A stretch of DNA of 64,000 nucleotides from the NCBI GenBank assembly GCA_037962975.1, contig CM075672.1, positions 127,334,001 to 127,398,000 on the forward strand, read 5' to 3'. Under the pieces are notes generated by a model. The model did no database searches and was not told the origin of the DNA. It saw only the letters and a list, made by a program, of their open reading frames with translations. Each line of letters starts with the position of its first letter. The first letter of the stretch is position 1. The stretch comes from Clitoria ternatea. Its lineage: Eukaryota; Streptophyta; Magnoliopsida; Fabales; Fabaceae. Below are positions 1 to 11,235 of this stretch, in pieces. Both the position numbers and the translations under genes were made by a program.

Positions 1-731
1 CCTTTGGTGCATACCTCCTCACCGTAATCATTGCTTTTTTTCTTATACCGTGACAACCCACACCTTAGACATTCATACATCATTTCATAATCACCTTGGT
101 ATAACACACAATCATTTGGACATATGTGTATCTTCTTATACTCCAACCCCATTAGACACAAAACCTTTTTAGCCTCATAGTTATGACTTGACAAGGTATT
201 ACCAGTTGGAAGCATTTCTTTCAATAGTTGTAGAAATTCAATGAAACTTTTATCTGTCCACCCATTTCTTGCCTTTAAATTAAACAATCATAAAATCGTC
301 GACGGCCTTGTGAAATTAGTGCAATTTAGATACAATGATTTCTCTAAATCCTCACAGAGCGTTTCATACATATGTGTTTTCTTAAAATTTTCTTCACCCA
401 TATCATGAATCATCTTCTCAAGTCGATCATCTATAACATAATCAACATCCTATGCAAAAAATTCATTTTGACTTTGATTGGTCACACTCGGTGTGCCAAC
501 ATGTTCACCATGTCATATTCAACATGTATAGTTCTTCAAAAAACCATCACATAACACATGTTCCCTCAACACTTCCAAGTCTAGTAGGTGCTTATTCTCA
601 TACTTAACACAAGGGCAAAAGTATCTTCTATTTACATCTTCAACATTCCGAATAACAAACTTTAGAAATGTTTCAACTCTACTCACATACTCTTCACTTA
701 TACGTGGTGCATTAATCCAACTTCTATCCAT
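1..731 (-). pseudogene. CACTA TNP2-type transposase, N-terminal part, decayed
   Basis: The likely start is the ATG at 731, giving MDRSWINAPRISEEYVSRVE, the opening of the plant transposase-associated domain. Its cysteine cluster (CPCVKYENKH) follows at about residues 58-67. The reading then meets TGA at about 519 and a second TGA two codons later, at positions where this family normally has tryptophans just before HGE. Further left the minus strand reads YEAKKVLCLMGLEYKKIHIC, then PNDCVLYQGDYE and CLRCGLSRY. This is the start of the TNP2-like transposase core with its zinc-binding cysteines. A functional protein would cut and join the element ends in the nucleus. The two stops and the edge truncation mean this copy is not functional as read. 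Confidence 0.75.
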
Positions 732-1577
732 GACTATGGCCCAATGCAACACTTGAGGTGTGACATTATTCAACACATAATACATATAGTTAATTAGAAT
801 TGATAAAATCATTATAAACATAAGGTTCACACTGAAATAATATAAATACGAGAATTAAGAAACCCAATTAATATTTTTGGGTCACAACAATTAATTGTTA
901 TTTATTTTGAGTATAAAACTAAATAAAACCAATATATATATATATGAAATTGTGTAAAGAAACTAGTTTGGCATGATCTTTATTTTAGAAGTCGATTGAA
1001 AACATGCTTGATATACATGAAAATTAGTGAGATATTTGAATTTAGCATCTCCTAGGTGTTAGGTGTTGCTCCTGAATTAGTAATAGTATATGAGGGAACT
1101 TTGCACAATCAGTTATCATGTGTCCATAATGTCAAATTTACAACAATGTTGCTTCATTTGTGGCCACATATTAAAATTTTGTTATGCAAAAAATTAATAT
1201 AGTACAGTACTAGTATTAAAAAAGAAGACAAGTATAAAAGTTCATGAATAAGATATATAAAGTTAAAGAAGATTGTTATGAACAATGGCAGTATATGTAT
1301 GTCATAAACAATGGAGACTTTTCAACAAACACGTGGTGTGCAGTGTATTCAAACTATCTTGCGCACCTAACTAAGTCCCAATACATAACCCCACACATTC
1401 AATATAGTGGCATATACGTAACAAAAACAGAGATTTGGGCACCGTCAATATAATGGAAAACAAACACCAAAACACATATACGCAATGGTAGGGTTTCAAA
1501 TGTTCAAAAGCAAAGGGTTTAAGCAAAGATGAAGTGTTGCAGAACAAGAATGTTGAGTCTAAATATGTGGGACATCC

Positions 1578-1895
1578 TATAAACTCAGTTCAGGAGGAAA
1601 CGTGTTTATAGGCACCTAAGAACTCAATTTTCCAAAACAACTGTGTTTATGGGGGAGACCTATGAACTCAATTCAAAGGGGAACTAAGTTCATAGATGTA
1701 TTTTAAAAAAAAAACCTTTAGATCTATGAACTTAGTTTTGTTGGAACCGTGTTCAAAAGTGTAATATAAAAATTAAAAAATGGACGTAAGAACTTGTTTC
1801 TAGGGAACCGAGTTCTTACATCTAGTAAGATAATTTCAAAAATGTCACCACACCTTATGCAAACTCGTTTCCCGTAAAACTGAGTTCATTAACTA
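1578..1895. repeat. CACTA subterminal repeats (GAACTCAGTTC-like)
   Basis: About nine degenerate copies of a GAACTNAGTTC or AACTCGGTT-type motif occur in both orientations (for example near 1581, 1609, 1656, 1686, 1727, 1790, 1818, 1862 and 1881). Short repeats of this sort just inside CACTA termini are binding sites for the element's TNPA-like protein. Here that role is inferred from position only. Confidence 0.6.
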
Positions 1896-1922
1896 TGTTT
1901 GTAGCCCTTTTTCACACTAGTG

Positions 1923-3539
1923 CATGTTTTTCTTCAACAAAATTTCAACATGCATAGTAACCACATGTAAATGTTACTACGCACGTACAAATTTTCAAAC
2001 GTGCACAATGAAATCACCGTGAATGCCATATTTTCAAAAGTTGTTTCCTACAACATATGTTGCCAATGCAATTTGTTACTATTCTACCTTAGTTATACAT
2101 CTTAAAAGTTCATTAAACCACTAAGTACTTGTTTAGTAAATAATTATAAAAATAAAAATTTAATAATTAATGTTAACTTCGTATATCATTTAAAATAGTC
2201 AAATTTTTGTTAAATTAATGTATTTTTTTTCATTGACCTCACTTCAATCTAAAAGTAGCAAAATGTGTCAGATTTGTCATGTTTACCAGGGGTGGTCAAG
2301 AAATAAGTAACCCGCCTTCCTATGAAATAATTTGTTTGCTAGTTTTTTTGTTAGCCCAGATATTTCATAATATATTTTAGATGTAGACGGAGGCTAAGAT
2401 TTGGTAGTGTGTTATTTATGAAGTGTTTTGTTTTCTTGATAGTTGTTATGAGATGTTTTCATTTTTTACCCTATCGTTTAGTTCTCACTAAATTCGTTCA
2501 AAGTGTGTTGCACAAGCTGGCCTACACTTAGCTTGAGTTTATACGAGTTTTTTAAAACATGGGTCGGCTTACACTCATCCTGAATTCATGTGAGCTTTTT
2601 TAAGTTCAGACTAAAAAAGTCTGGTTTTATTTGGACCATTAATTTTAGAGCCTAAATATTATGTTTTTACAACTATTTTTAGGTCAGTCATCTTAACAAA
2701 TTAACTAAAATGTGATATAATTCTTCAAACCCAACCATTTAATTTATATATTTAAAATTAGATGTTACATCGGACCTGTGCTAGTAGTTTTTTTTAACAT
2801 TAGCTGGTTCAAGAAATAAATTAATTGCAATGAATAAAATTGGGAAATAATTCAATATTTTTGTAGAATTAAAAATTAAATTGATGAACTCTTATAATTT
2901 CAAGATAACAAAATTATTTATTAAACCTTGGGTATCTTTCATCCATCAATGGTTTGATTATAATATTCGATACAAAGTAATTTTAAAGTTTAGAAATTTA
3001 GATTAATTGTCTTATTTATTAACATATATAGTTATAAATCCGAGAATAATTAATTATATACTGCATTTGAACCCCAAAAATGGATAGAGTAGAGGACGGG
3101 ATAAGTATTAGACCTACTCACCACCGTTCCATGACCATTGGACACATTCGTCACCACAAGTCCACAATTCAAAAGAATAATATCTACCAAAATATAAACG
3201 TGTACATTCATTTATTGTTATGCTCTTTAAAATCTTTACTCTTATTGGCTCAGTTGCATCTTGTCATTCTCTCTCTTATTATGATTTGTGAATACAATTC
3301 CAATGTCCATATGAACATTTTATTGCTTCAATTTCATAGGCCTACAAAACACCCTTTAACAACCTTTTGTTTATTTTTAAGTTCTAATTCCTAACCCATC
3401 AGACAGAGACATTTTTTTGGCTTTGTTAATAATTTATTAATTTTTTACAACAAAATAAAATAATTAAATAAAAACACTTTGCTAAAAATTTAAGTCAAAC
3501 TAATTTTTATGCTCCAAATATGCTAAAATATGTTAATCC
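1923..3539. other. AT-rich intergenic DNA, no gene recognised
   Basis: No reading frame here has recognisable composition or motifs. The open frame at 3080-3394 has no family signature and lies in AT-rich sequence. Long A/T runs dominate, and nothing else stood out. Confidence 0.5.
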
Positions 3540-4275
3540 ATGTTTTTGAGTTTAATTAGTATAGATTAAAAAATTTTAAAATGTCAATTGAGATTCATTA
3601 TATATGAGTTTTAAAGTAATTATTATATATGTTAATAATCACTACTTACATGAAAATTCATGATTGGTTGTCAATGTAAAATAACTTTACATTGACAATG
3701 TATTTAAATTAAATTCATTATGTTTGAACTTAATTAGTATACAATATCAGTGTAAAAAATTTTACAATATTTTAACCAATCAAGATCTATCCTATATATA
3801 ATTTTTAAAGTAATAATTACATAAATCAAAGATGACAATTCACATGGTTAGATGTAAGTGTAAAAAAACTTTAAATTGATAGTGTATTTAAATTAAATTT
3901 ATTACATTTTAGTTTAATTAGCATACATCATTAGTGTAAAAAGCTTTATAGTATCAATCAATTAAGATTCATCCTAAATATGATTTAAAGTAATTATTAT
4001 ATAATCAATGAAGATAATCCAAAATAGGATATTAGTATGAAAAACTCGACAATATATTTAAATTAAATTCATTGAGTTTAAGTTTAATTAATATACATAA
4101 TTAGTGTACAAAGTTTTACAATGTCAACCAATCATGATTCATCCTACATGTGACTATCAAAGTAATTATTCTATTAATTAAGAATATTTACTTACATGTC
4201 AATCAATAATTGATGTTAATGTAAAAGAAAAACTTTATACTGAAAATGCATTTAAATTAAATTAATTATATTTTT
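3540..4275. repeat. Diverged tandem repeat, unit about 180 bp, about 4 copies
   Basis: The landmark phrase AAATTCATT...TTTAATTAGYATAC recurs at about 3545, 3712, 3894, 4065 and 4258, giving spacings near 170-190 bp. Each unit also carries GTGTAAAAA(N)TTTTACA, AACCAATCAAGATTCATCCTA and AAAGTAATTATTATAT in the same order. Copies differ by many substitutions and small indels, so the array is old. The unit length is in the range of plant satellites, but four decayed copies do not make a centromeric array. Confidence 0.7.
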
Positions 4276-4683
4276 GATCTAATTTCTATTTGCTAAGTGA
4301 ATATATTTTTATATTATTACCAATTAGGAATTGGATTTAATACAAATTCATGGTTAATAGAAGCTTTTGCATTGTAATTATAAAATTTGACATGTAACAC
4401 AAAACTATTTATTTATCTAACAATGATCTTAAAAGTTTTATTTTAGTTTCACAAAAGATTGAAAATCATAGAAAGTTTACAACAATTTATACTCCATAGC
4501 TAACTAAGTTAGACATATTGACATGATAATCTTAAAAATTATATCTTAAATAGTGAGAAAACATTTAAGTGAATCATAATTAAAATCTTAAAATCTAGAT
4601 ATAATTTTAAAATAATTACTGCTAATAGTTTGAAAATTTATACACTTAATAGCATAGAAACTTTTGTTTACCATTTTTTATTT

Positions 4684-6204
4684 GGCTTAATTATGTTTTT
4701 GGTCTTTGTAAAGTTTTTTGTTCCAGAATTAGTCCCTCTAGGGTTTAGCATCTATAAAATATGAAGTGTTTGTCTAAGATCCCTACTATTAGTGGTTGCC
4801 GTTAATTGTTGATGTAGCATATAGAAATGTCATATCACCATTAACACATGTCATTAAATAATTTAAATAAAATAAAAACTAAAAACCAAAATACATATCA
4901 TCATCATTATCTTTCATATCCCTCCCTCTTCATTATCTCTCTATTTCTATGCATTCTACCTCCACCACCATCGAGACCCACCTTCTCCTCTCAACCTCTA
5001 CCCTAAGCCACAACACTAACACAAACACCACAATCCATCATCAACCACTACCCACACCACTACAACACCCAAAATCAACAAACCGAACACCCTCATTCAC
5101 TAGTGTAAAACACAACCTCCTAGAAGTGAAAACAAATCTGGAAATGAAACTCACAAACCCAACCACTGAAACCTACAACCCCAAGCACAAAACGAAAACC
5201 CCAAACTGAAACAGACCTAGAAATGAAACCCACGAACCCCACCACCGAACACCTCCCCCTACCATCAAAACCTTCAACCCTTAATCACAAAATCAAAACC
5301 CCAAACCCAAACACATCTAGAAGTAAAAATAGAAGCCATTAATAGTGGAAAAAATGGTGTTCAGTTGAGAATTAAGAAATGAATATTGAGAATCAAAAGA
5401 AGTTAACCATTAGTGCAAATTGAGGTAGGAAAAAAGGTTATGGCCTATGAAGATAGCAATTCAAGTAAGTGATGGTTTCTTGCTTAGGCTTTTGTTTTTG
5501 TCTTGCATTGTGATTTTGAAACCAGTAGAAGACATTCTTTCCTTGCCTTACTTTGGTTTGGGGTATGAGTTATTAGTTTTAGGTGATGAAGAGGGGAGGT
5601 TATGCATAAGAGTGGTAGTTGGAATGGCCGTAGGGGTTATGGTTTTGGTCTGGGGTGTGGGTGTGGGTTGTTAATTTTGGGTGGTGAAGGGGAGAGATTA
5701 TGGTTGATGGTGGTGGTGTGATGATGTTAGGTGTGGTGATTTGGTGATGGAGAATAGGATAAGAAAAGGTTATGAGTGAGTGAGATGGTGGTTGCAATGG
5801 TGAAGTGGTGGTCGCATGTGGTGATGGTTCCATGGTGAGGGGTGACCACATGTGGTTGTATATGGGTTGTTCTTAATTTGCTTTTTCACAGTTCCATGGT
5901 GGGTTGTTCTATGTTGATGGTGGTGGAAGGAAATATGGATGGTTGAGGTGGTTGTTTTGCTTGATTGGTGGAGGAGGTGGTTAGGCACAACGGTGATGTG
6001 GGTGTGAGAGGTGGTTATGGTGAGAGAAGATAGAGTGATGATGGAGAGGGAAAATATAAGGGAAAAAATTAAAAAATTTAATGAGGTGACAATGACATGG
6101 CTCAGCTAATGTGACATTTCTGTCTGTCACATCAGTGGTTAACAACAGCCACTACCTAAATAGACCTTAGGCAAATACGTCATATTTTACTGAGACTAAA
6201 ATTT

Positions 6205-6252
<48 letters not shown>

Positions 6253-6298
6253 ATTCTTGAACAAAGACACTTTACAGGGCCTAAAAACATAATTAAAC
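4684..6298. mobile_element. Non-autonomous fold-back MULE
   Basis: The left end GGCTTAATTATGTTTTTGGT matches the inverted right end (GTTTAATTATGTTTTTAGG read on the minus strand). Similarity continues for about 190 bp, including the phrases AAATATGACGTATTTG, AGTGGTTG and GAAATGTCA. The element is bounded by a perfect 10-bp direct repeat TTTTTTATTT (4674-4683 and 6299-6308), the 9-11-bp size typical of Mutator-like elements. The interior is strongly strand-asymmetric: C/A-rich left of centre (about 4940-5330) and G/T-rich right of it (about 5560-6020). The two halves are degenerate inverted copies, so most of the element could fold back. No transposase is present. A captured gene cannot be named. 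Confidence 0.8.
6209..6246. repeat. (AT)n microsatellite
   Basis: A run of about 19 AT dinucleotides lies inside the right terminal inverted repeat of the fold-back MULE and accounts for the interruption of TIR similarity there. Confidence 0.95.
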
Positions 6299-6308
6299 TT
6301 TTTTATTT

Positions 6309-6785
6309 TGTATCCATCTCATTTTTTCTCTTTCATCAATTCATATATCTTATTTCTCATTTTCTCATTTTCTTTTTTTTCTTCTATTTTTTTTCAAATT
6401 ACCAAAAGATACTCTAAAATAAGGTATTTACATAAATTTTATTACTATTATTATAAAGTTACAAATTTTGCAACGATGAATTGGAAAATCTTTACACTGT
6501 GGTCTACTCAAATTCAAAACCTATACATGTTACAGTATCATTTGTTACTGCGCTCTCGTTAATAGAAATAAATCGCTTGCTATTGTCACGTCACAAAAGA
6601 ATTTTAATACTATAATACAAGTATCAATTTTTTATAATCTTTACACGCAATTATCTCATTCATTTTAATTTAATCCCCATCCGTTATGGTCATCTAAATA
6701 ATCTCACGGTAATTATATCAGTATCAGCTAATGATGATAGAAAGGAATAAAAAAAATAAAACTAAGTTCAATGTTTACCATGTAA
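6309..6785. other. AT-rich intergenic DNA
   Basis: Nothing recognisable. It ends in TGTAATATC (6781-6789), which looks like the unoccupied version of the insertion site of the Tat element (see the duplication entries). Confidence 0.5.
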
Positions 6786-6789
6786 TATC

Positions 6790-6955
6790 AATTGGTTGTG
6801 ACTCAATTATAACAACCAAAATTGTGAAAAGATTTATGAGTTTGATTTTCACTAAACACACTTATTAAGATACGAGGAGCCTACTTATGACTAAGTTTTA
6901 AACAGAGTTGCCTCCGAATAAGGATACTTGTGATTAACAAAAAAAAAACACCGGA
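6790..6955 (+). mobile_element. SINE-like unit, copy A
   Basis: The unit has a tRNA-like head (GACTCAATTATAACAACC, resembling an A box) and a B-box-like GAGTTTGATTTTCAC about 40 bp later. A body without coding capacity follows, ending in AACAAAAAAAAAAC. This layout fits a decayed tRNA-derived SINE. Target duplications were not identified, so the call is provisional. The same unit is present in duplication copy B. Confidence 0.45.
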
Positions 6956-7526
6956 TACAATTTTTTTGATAACTTTGATAACATTAATACAAATAATAAT
7001 TTTTAGTCAATTTTCTTAATTTGTGTGAAATTTGTCTAATTTGCCTGTAACCATAATCAAATGTATTTTTTATAATGATAGATATCTTTCATTGGACATA
7101 ATACAGTTTGTACCATAAACATCTATATTATATTAGACCTAACTCTCCAAATAGATTAAGAAAAAGCTTTAATGTAAAATTAACCCTTAGGAAATTTTGG
7201 ATTTTGGTTTTACCCCCTCTAATAATAAAACTTAGTTTCAAACCCAAATATTTTTTTTATTAGTATTAAGTCATTGTCGTTAATTGTTTTTATTAAGTAG
7301 TGACGCGTAAAAAATAAAGGTACCACTAGGATCACATGTGGCAGTTAAATGCTGAGTCACCACTGACACATGTATTTTTTAAAGGAAGAGGAAAAACAAA
7401 CAAAAACTAAAGCAACAGAACATAACCCTTTGGATCTTTGAAAGAAAACCCTTTCACAGTGTGAAGTTAGGGGATGGATCTTTGAAAGAAAACCCTTTCA
7501 CAGTGTGAAGTTAGGGGATGAATGAA

Positions 7527-8146
7527 ATGTCGTAGGTGAATGACCACATACCCTTAACCCTAGGGAAATTGAAGCTAGAAAAATCCCCATACCACCATCA
7601 TCATCTCAGAATCCTTTATTCATCACTCCAAGCTCATACTTTGGTCACCATTCTTCCTCACATTCATCCTCTTCTTCATCCTCTCTCCTCCATCTCCCTC
7701 TACCTCTCCCCGCCGCCCCCTTAGCAACTCCAGGGGTGGCTCCTATTGGGGCTCCTCGACCGTGTCGTGTCTTTATCATCGACGAAGACATTAACGACAT
7801 CGCACTCCTCCACAAGCTCTTTGACGTGGTGTCGTTCACACACGTGATGCACCTTACGACGTAGGAAGGGATTTGCTACGCTATGCAGAACCCCAGATCC
7901 TACATGCATAGCAACATCGTAGGGTTTGTGAATCTTCTAGAAGCTTGCTAATGGGTGAACCCTTAGCTCACTGTTGTTTGGGCCTCTTCGAGCTCTGTTT
8001 ATGGGCTTAACTCGAACGTTCTGTTTTTTGAAAAAGACCGAACAGATCAGCCCGCTTGTTGAGGGTTTTCAATTAAGGGTTTTCAATTTAGGGAATACTT
8101 CCCCAATGCCCGTGAATGAGCTCGTTTTGATTTTGGTGAAGCTTTT
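7527..8146 (+). pseudogene. GAE: Captured UDP-glucuronate 4-epimerase (GAE) fragment, copy A
   Basis: The parent enzyme is a Golgi type II membrane protein that interconverts UDP-glucuronate and UDP-galacturonate for pectin synthesis. From the ATG at 7527 a short N terminus with TLGKLKLEKSPY is readable after an early stop (TAG, third codon). The hydrophobic anchor then reads in a shifted frame (LILWSPFFLTFILFFILSPP). Next come DINDIALLHKLFDVVSFTHV, YAMQNPRSYMHSNIVGFVNL and VVWASSSSVYGLNSNV, the region holding the family's conserved SSSSVYG, up to DRTDQP. The catalytic Tyr-Lys segment after DRTDQP is missing. Sequence resumes at about 8070 with LRVFNLGNTSPMPVNELV from near the C terminus. Further stops include TAG in place of a codon near 7861 and one near 7949. 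It cannot encode an active epimerase. GAE genes usually lack introns, so a DNA-level or RNA-level origin cannot be told apart. Confidence 0.85.
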
Positions 8147-8295
8147 GTCTCTTTTTTATTTAATTTTGTTTTTCATTTTCGTTTTCAATTATATGCCTAC
8201 TTTCTCTGCCTTTTAGCTTGTACATTCTTTAATTGAGACTTGAGATCCAATTGATATTACTTATTCGTGCTTATGGACTTATTTCTAGTTTTTGT

Positions 8296-8859
8296 TAGAG
8301 GTGATCGTCAGTCGGGTTTGACTGGATTCGATTGATAAATACCGCAACCAATGTTAACCAAAAATAATTTATTTTCAACCAAACCCGACCAAATGACCCT
8401 ACGGTTTGATCGAGTTTTGATTGAACGGTTTCGGTTAAGTTTGGATGGTTAATTTTGATTTAATCTTGTAATGAATTGAATTTTTTTATGGTTAAAATTT
8501 ATTTTTTAAACCCTTTTTTACACATTTTCCTCATCAATTCGATAGAAAATGATTTAATGTCTATCACATTATCATAGTATGTACTATATATATATATCAT
8601 ATAATTATAAGATAAAAGACTTAAATTATAATTAAAATAAAATAAACATATAGGTTAAAAGAATTAAAGTATAATAGTCTGGTTAGGGACGGTTAATTCG
8701 GTTGATAAACATCTAAAACCGTACCCACCCAAACTTAACCATGCTTAACCGTACTTTTTACCCGATTCAACTGTTTATCCACCCGAAACCGACCAAACTC
8801 ATTTTTTACTTCTGGTTTTTATGGTTTGCGATCGGGTGGGTGATTGTTGCCTACCCCTA
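8296..8859. mobile_element. hAT-type MITE nested in Pack-MULE, copy A
   Basis: The 564-bp element starts TAGAGGTGATCG and ends GCCTACCCCTA (TAGGGGTAGGC inverted). It is flanked by a perfect 8-bp duplication GTTTTTGT (8288-8295 and 8860-8867). The 8-bp duplication and the TAGRGGTR termini fit the hAT superfamily. The interior is non-coding, with many GGTTAA/TTAACC and ACCCGA/TCGGGT pairs that could form hairpins. Confidence 0.85.
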
Positions 8860-9779
8860 GTTTTTGTCATTTGGTGATGATGAATTGCTCCCTTCTTGCA
8901 TATAATGTTATTTTCTGATATTACTATTGTAGTAAGTGTTTCAATATTTTTGCTTCATTTCCTTTTTATTCTAAAAGATGAGTATTGGTGTAATATTTCA
9001 TAATTGCCATTAATTTAATGGGATGCTATTATATGTTATCCCAAATTGTTGAGTGGAATTTAGATTATAAAGTTAGTTCAGTTGCTCTTGTCATTTGTAG
9101 GTGTATTGTCATTTTAGGAGGGACATTATTATTTCTTATGGAACATAGAGGATAAAAGTGTGTAATCATGGAATGTACTTACTTTACTAAGGCTGATGGT
9201 TTGATAGAATAACCCTTGAGAATGGTATTGTCTGCAATTAGAAGTATAAATGTTTATTTTTGTTTGCGGTTAAACAAACAAACCGTTGACAATAAATACT
9301 TCTTTTAAAAAAATACACGTGTCAGTGTGATTCAACACTTAACTGCCACATGTGATCTTAGTGACACCTCTGTTTGTTACACGTCACTACTTAACAGAAA
9401 TAGTTAACGACAGAGGCTTAACACTAATAAAAAAGTTTTAGGCATGAAACTAAGTTTTACTATTATAGGGGGTAAAACCAAAATCCAAATTTTTGTAGGG
9501 GTTAATTTTTCATTAAAGCCTAAAAAAAAACTTTCATCAACAAAGTTTGAACCTAAGACTTTATTTAATGAGAATTAAGCATGCAAAATACTACCTCCAT
9601 ATCTTAATATAAGAGTTTTTTAGATTTATAAGACCTTATTTCAAATTTATGACACTAATAATTATTTTTTTACTAAAATATTCCTATTAATGAATCAAAA
9701 TAATAATGAATAAGATAATTAACCCTTTATAAAAAATAAAATACATTAGTTAGACATTTTATCTCTTATAAGATATTTG

Positions 9780-10767
9780 TGTAAAGGTATGATTGTCGAA
9801 CAATTCAAAATGTACATGAAACGTAAAATCTGGTACAAGGAGGTGCTTATACAGATACGAATACGGAGTGCTCTTGTACGCTGGGCGTGGTATAGTGCAC
9901 TTTATGGCGGTGTTGCAGTCCGCCTGGATTAGCTTCTTTTGCCTTGACACAATTGGTGGTTGTACCTGCAGTTATTCTCCGACGCTCAAGTCAGTATCTC
10001 AGAATACTATTAGACTTAGAAAGCAAATCAGAGAGAATTATGCAAGTTTGAGTGTAAGGTTCAGAAATGGGGAGATCCCCTTATACCTTTTTGCTGAGGT
10101 TTATATACCTGTTATTGGTGCTCCATTATTGGTAGGACCCGTTCTTTGTTTTCTGGCATAATGCAAGAAAGGTAGTGGGTCCCTATGTCGTTCACGAGCA
10201 CCATCACTGTAGTGGGCATTTCCACTTGCTTGGAAAGCGTTAATGCTTTATTATTTTATTCATTGTTCCCTTTTATGCGTGACAGCGTGATTCCCATTTT
10301 CAACCTCTCAAGACAGAGTCAATCTCGTGTCGGGGTTATAAGTATGGGCTCGCTACGCAATATAGGAAATTCAATATTCCGCCTATGCCTTGGCGGAGTA
10401 GTATGCATTGGAAATACTTTATGCATGTGTATAAGATATTCAATATCTTATTGGAAATACTTTATGCATGTGTATAAGATATTCAATATATTACACCTTG
10501 GCGGAGTAATGAGCTTAGGCGGAGTAACATGCCTTCGCGGAGTTACATGCCATGGCGGAGTAACGTGCCTTGGCGGAGTTTCATGCCTTGGCGGAGTTTT
10601 CATGCCTTGGCGGAGTTTCCTGCCTTGGCGGAGTATCGTGCCCTGGCGGTATGTACTCCGTATAAAAGTAACTATAAGGTATTTGAAACGTAATTCTCCT
10701 GTTCAAAATGCTGATCTGGCAAAGCATTAAAACCATGCTCTTGGGGGCCGGTGTTGGGACCGGATCA
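9780..10767 (-). repeat. Tat element LTR (3' LTR of the element)
   Basis: 988 bp, TGTAAAGG to CCGGATCA on the plus strand, matching 21414-22401. It contains a 42-bp direct duplication (ATACTTTATGCATGTGTATA, near 10409-10489) and an array of CTTGGCGGAGT units. The first five bases (TGTAA) also occur at 6781-6785 and 25390-25394, next to the outer ends of the 3-kb duplication. Confidence 0.9.
10494..10650 (+). repeat. LTR-internal array of about 21-bp GGCGGAGT units (left LTR)
   Basis: Eight or nine units of the form ATGCCTTGGCGGAGTTTC follow one another at 21-22-bp spacing. The unit core GGCGGAGT is the same motif found in the 47-bp array at 14326-14975 and scattered through the element's coding parts. 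Confidence 0.85.
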
Positions 10768-10779
10768 TCTACCCCTTAG
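10768..10779 (-). promoter_or_regulatory. Probable polypurine tract of the Tat element
   Basis: Immediately inside the 3' LTR the minus strand reads TAAGGGGTAGA, a short purine run in the position where plus-strand DNA synthesis is primed. The call rests on position and composition only. Confidence 0.5.
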
Positions 10780-11227
10780 CTTGTTATAGTGACTGGCGGG
10801 GTTACTTTAATAAGCTATAACACTTAAGTTTAGCTTTTATAGGCATGGGTTTAGGCGGTGTTTGCTAGTTCCGAATTTGTGGACAAGTATCTTCATGCAT
10901 TTATTGCTTTTGTCATTACTTGCCACGCCCGTCATTAAAGCGTCTCGAAACTGCGTTTTGCCGCTTCAATCTCACATTGCCACGTATGCCCTCGTAATGA
11001 TTGCTATTCCAATGATGGGACATAAATGCGTGGGATGGCAGTTGAGATATGTTTTTGAGGTTATTACCATGGGCCTTGGATTTTGAAAATACGGCCTAGG
11101 AAATTCCTGCCTTAAGATTCATCTATCGGTTTTAGAATTAAAGGAATCGTCAGTGAGATTCATCCAACGGCCATAAGCGCGTTTCTGAAGTTTTTGGTGT
11201 TTCGCTTATTTCCCCCCAAGCCATGCC

Positions 11228-11235
11228 TATAAATA
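11228..11235 (+). promoter_or_regulatory. TATA box of the antisense gene
   Basis: TATAAATA in the context GCCATGCCTATAAATAGG lies 218 bp before the ATG at 11453. A pyrimidine-rich leader (TTCATCTTCTTCTCTGCGC) follows about 30 bp downstream. This is the layout of a plant RNA polymerase II promoter pointing along the plus strand, against pol. The preceding 10780-11227 shows no gene. The second LTR is far away, so this promoter is internal to the element. Confidence 0.65.

Larger units (their letters stand above)
1..1922 (-). mobile_element. CACTA (En/Spm) transposon, 5' end, partial
   Basis: Read on the minus strand the element begins at 1922 with CACTAGTGTGAAAAAGGGC, a CACTA-type terminal inverted repeat. 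The next three bases outward on the plus strand (CAT, 1923-1925) would be half of the 3-bp target duplication usual for this superfamily. Inside lies a block of subterminal repeats (about 1578-1895) and then a TNPD/TNP2-type transposase reading frame that runs off the left edge. The other end of the element is outside the window, so its length is unknown. Superfamily assignment rests on the terminus, the subterminal repeats and the transposase together. Confidence 0.75.
7166..9520. mobile_element. Pack-MULE carrying GAE gene fragments, copy A
   Basis: Long terminal inverted repeats (about 7166-7395 and 9290-9520, roughly 220 bp) share GCTTTAATG at the tips and GGATTTTGGTTTTACCCCCT, TAGTGACG and CACATGTGGCAGTTAA further in. 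Outside lie TAAGAAAAA (7157-7165) and TAAAAAAAA (9521-9529), an imperfect 9-bp target duplication. No transposase is present. The interior holds a 5' part of a UDP-glucuronate 4-epimerase coding sequence, joined to a later part, with a hAT-type MITE downstream. A Mutator-like element carrying a fragment of a normal gene is by definition a Pack-MULE. Confidence 0.85.
6786..9779 (+). repeat. 3-kb direct duplication, copy A
   Basis: About 2,994 bp are nearly identical to 22403-25389. By eye the copies differ at roughly 18 single bases plus a few small indels, for example one TA-repeat change and a short loss near 24878 in copy B. The copy starts TATCAATTGGTTGTGAC and ends AAGATATTTG. It contains a SINE-like unit, a Pack-MULE with GAE gene fragments, and a hAT MITE. 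Copy A directly abuts the left LTR of the Tat retrotransposon at 9780. Confidence 0.95.

Noticed and set aside
1244..1453. 69-codon frame near the CACTA 5' end
   Set aside because: No motif, lies in the presumed untranslated leader and opposite to the transposase; probably chance.
5600..5988. His/Thr/Pro-rich open frames in the fold-back MULE
   Set aside because: Low-complexity translation of the strand-asymmetric interior, overlapping in several frames, with no domain.
7974..8216. 80-codon frame starting MFGPLRALF with a hydrophobic tail
   Set aside because: It starts out of frame with the captured GAE sequence and picks up the FNLGNTSP piece only across the deletion junction. A chance chimera in a pseudogene.
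10185..10730. 181-codon frame with GGV-rich repeats in the LTR
   Set aside because: It is the LTR's own GGCGGAGT array read in one frame. The same region in the other LTR breaks the frame.
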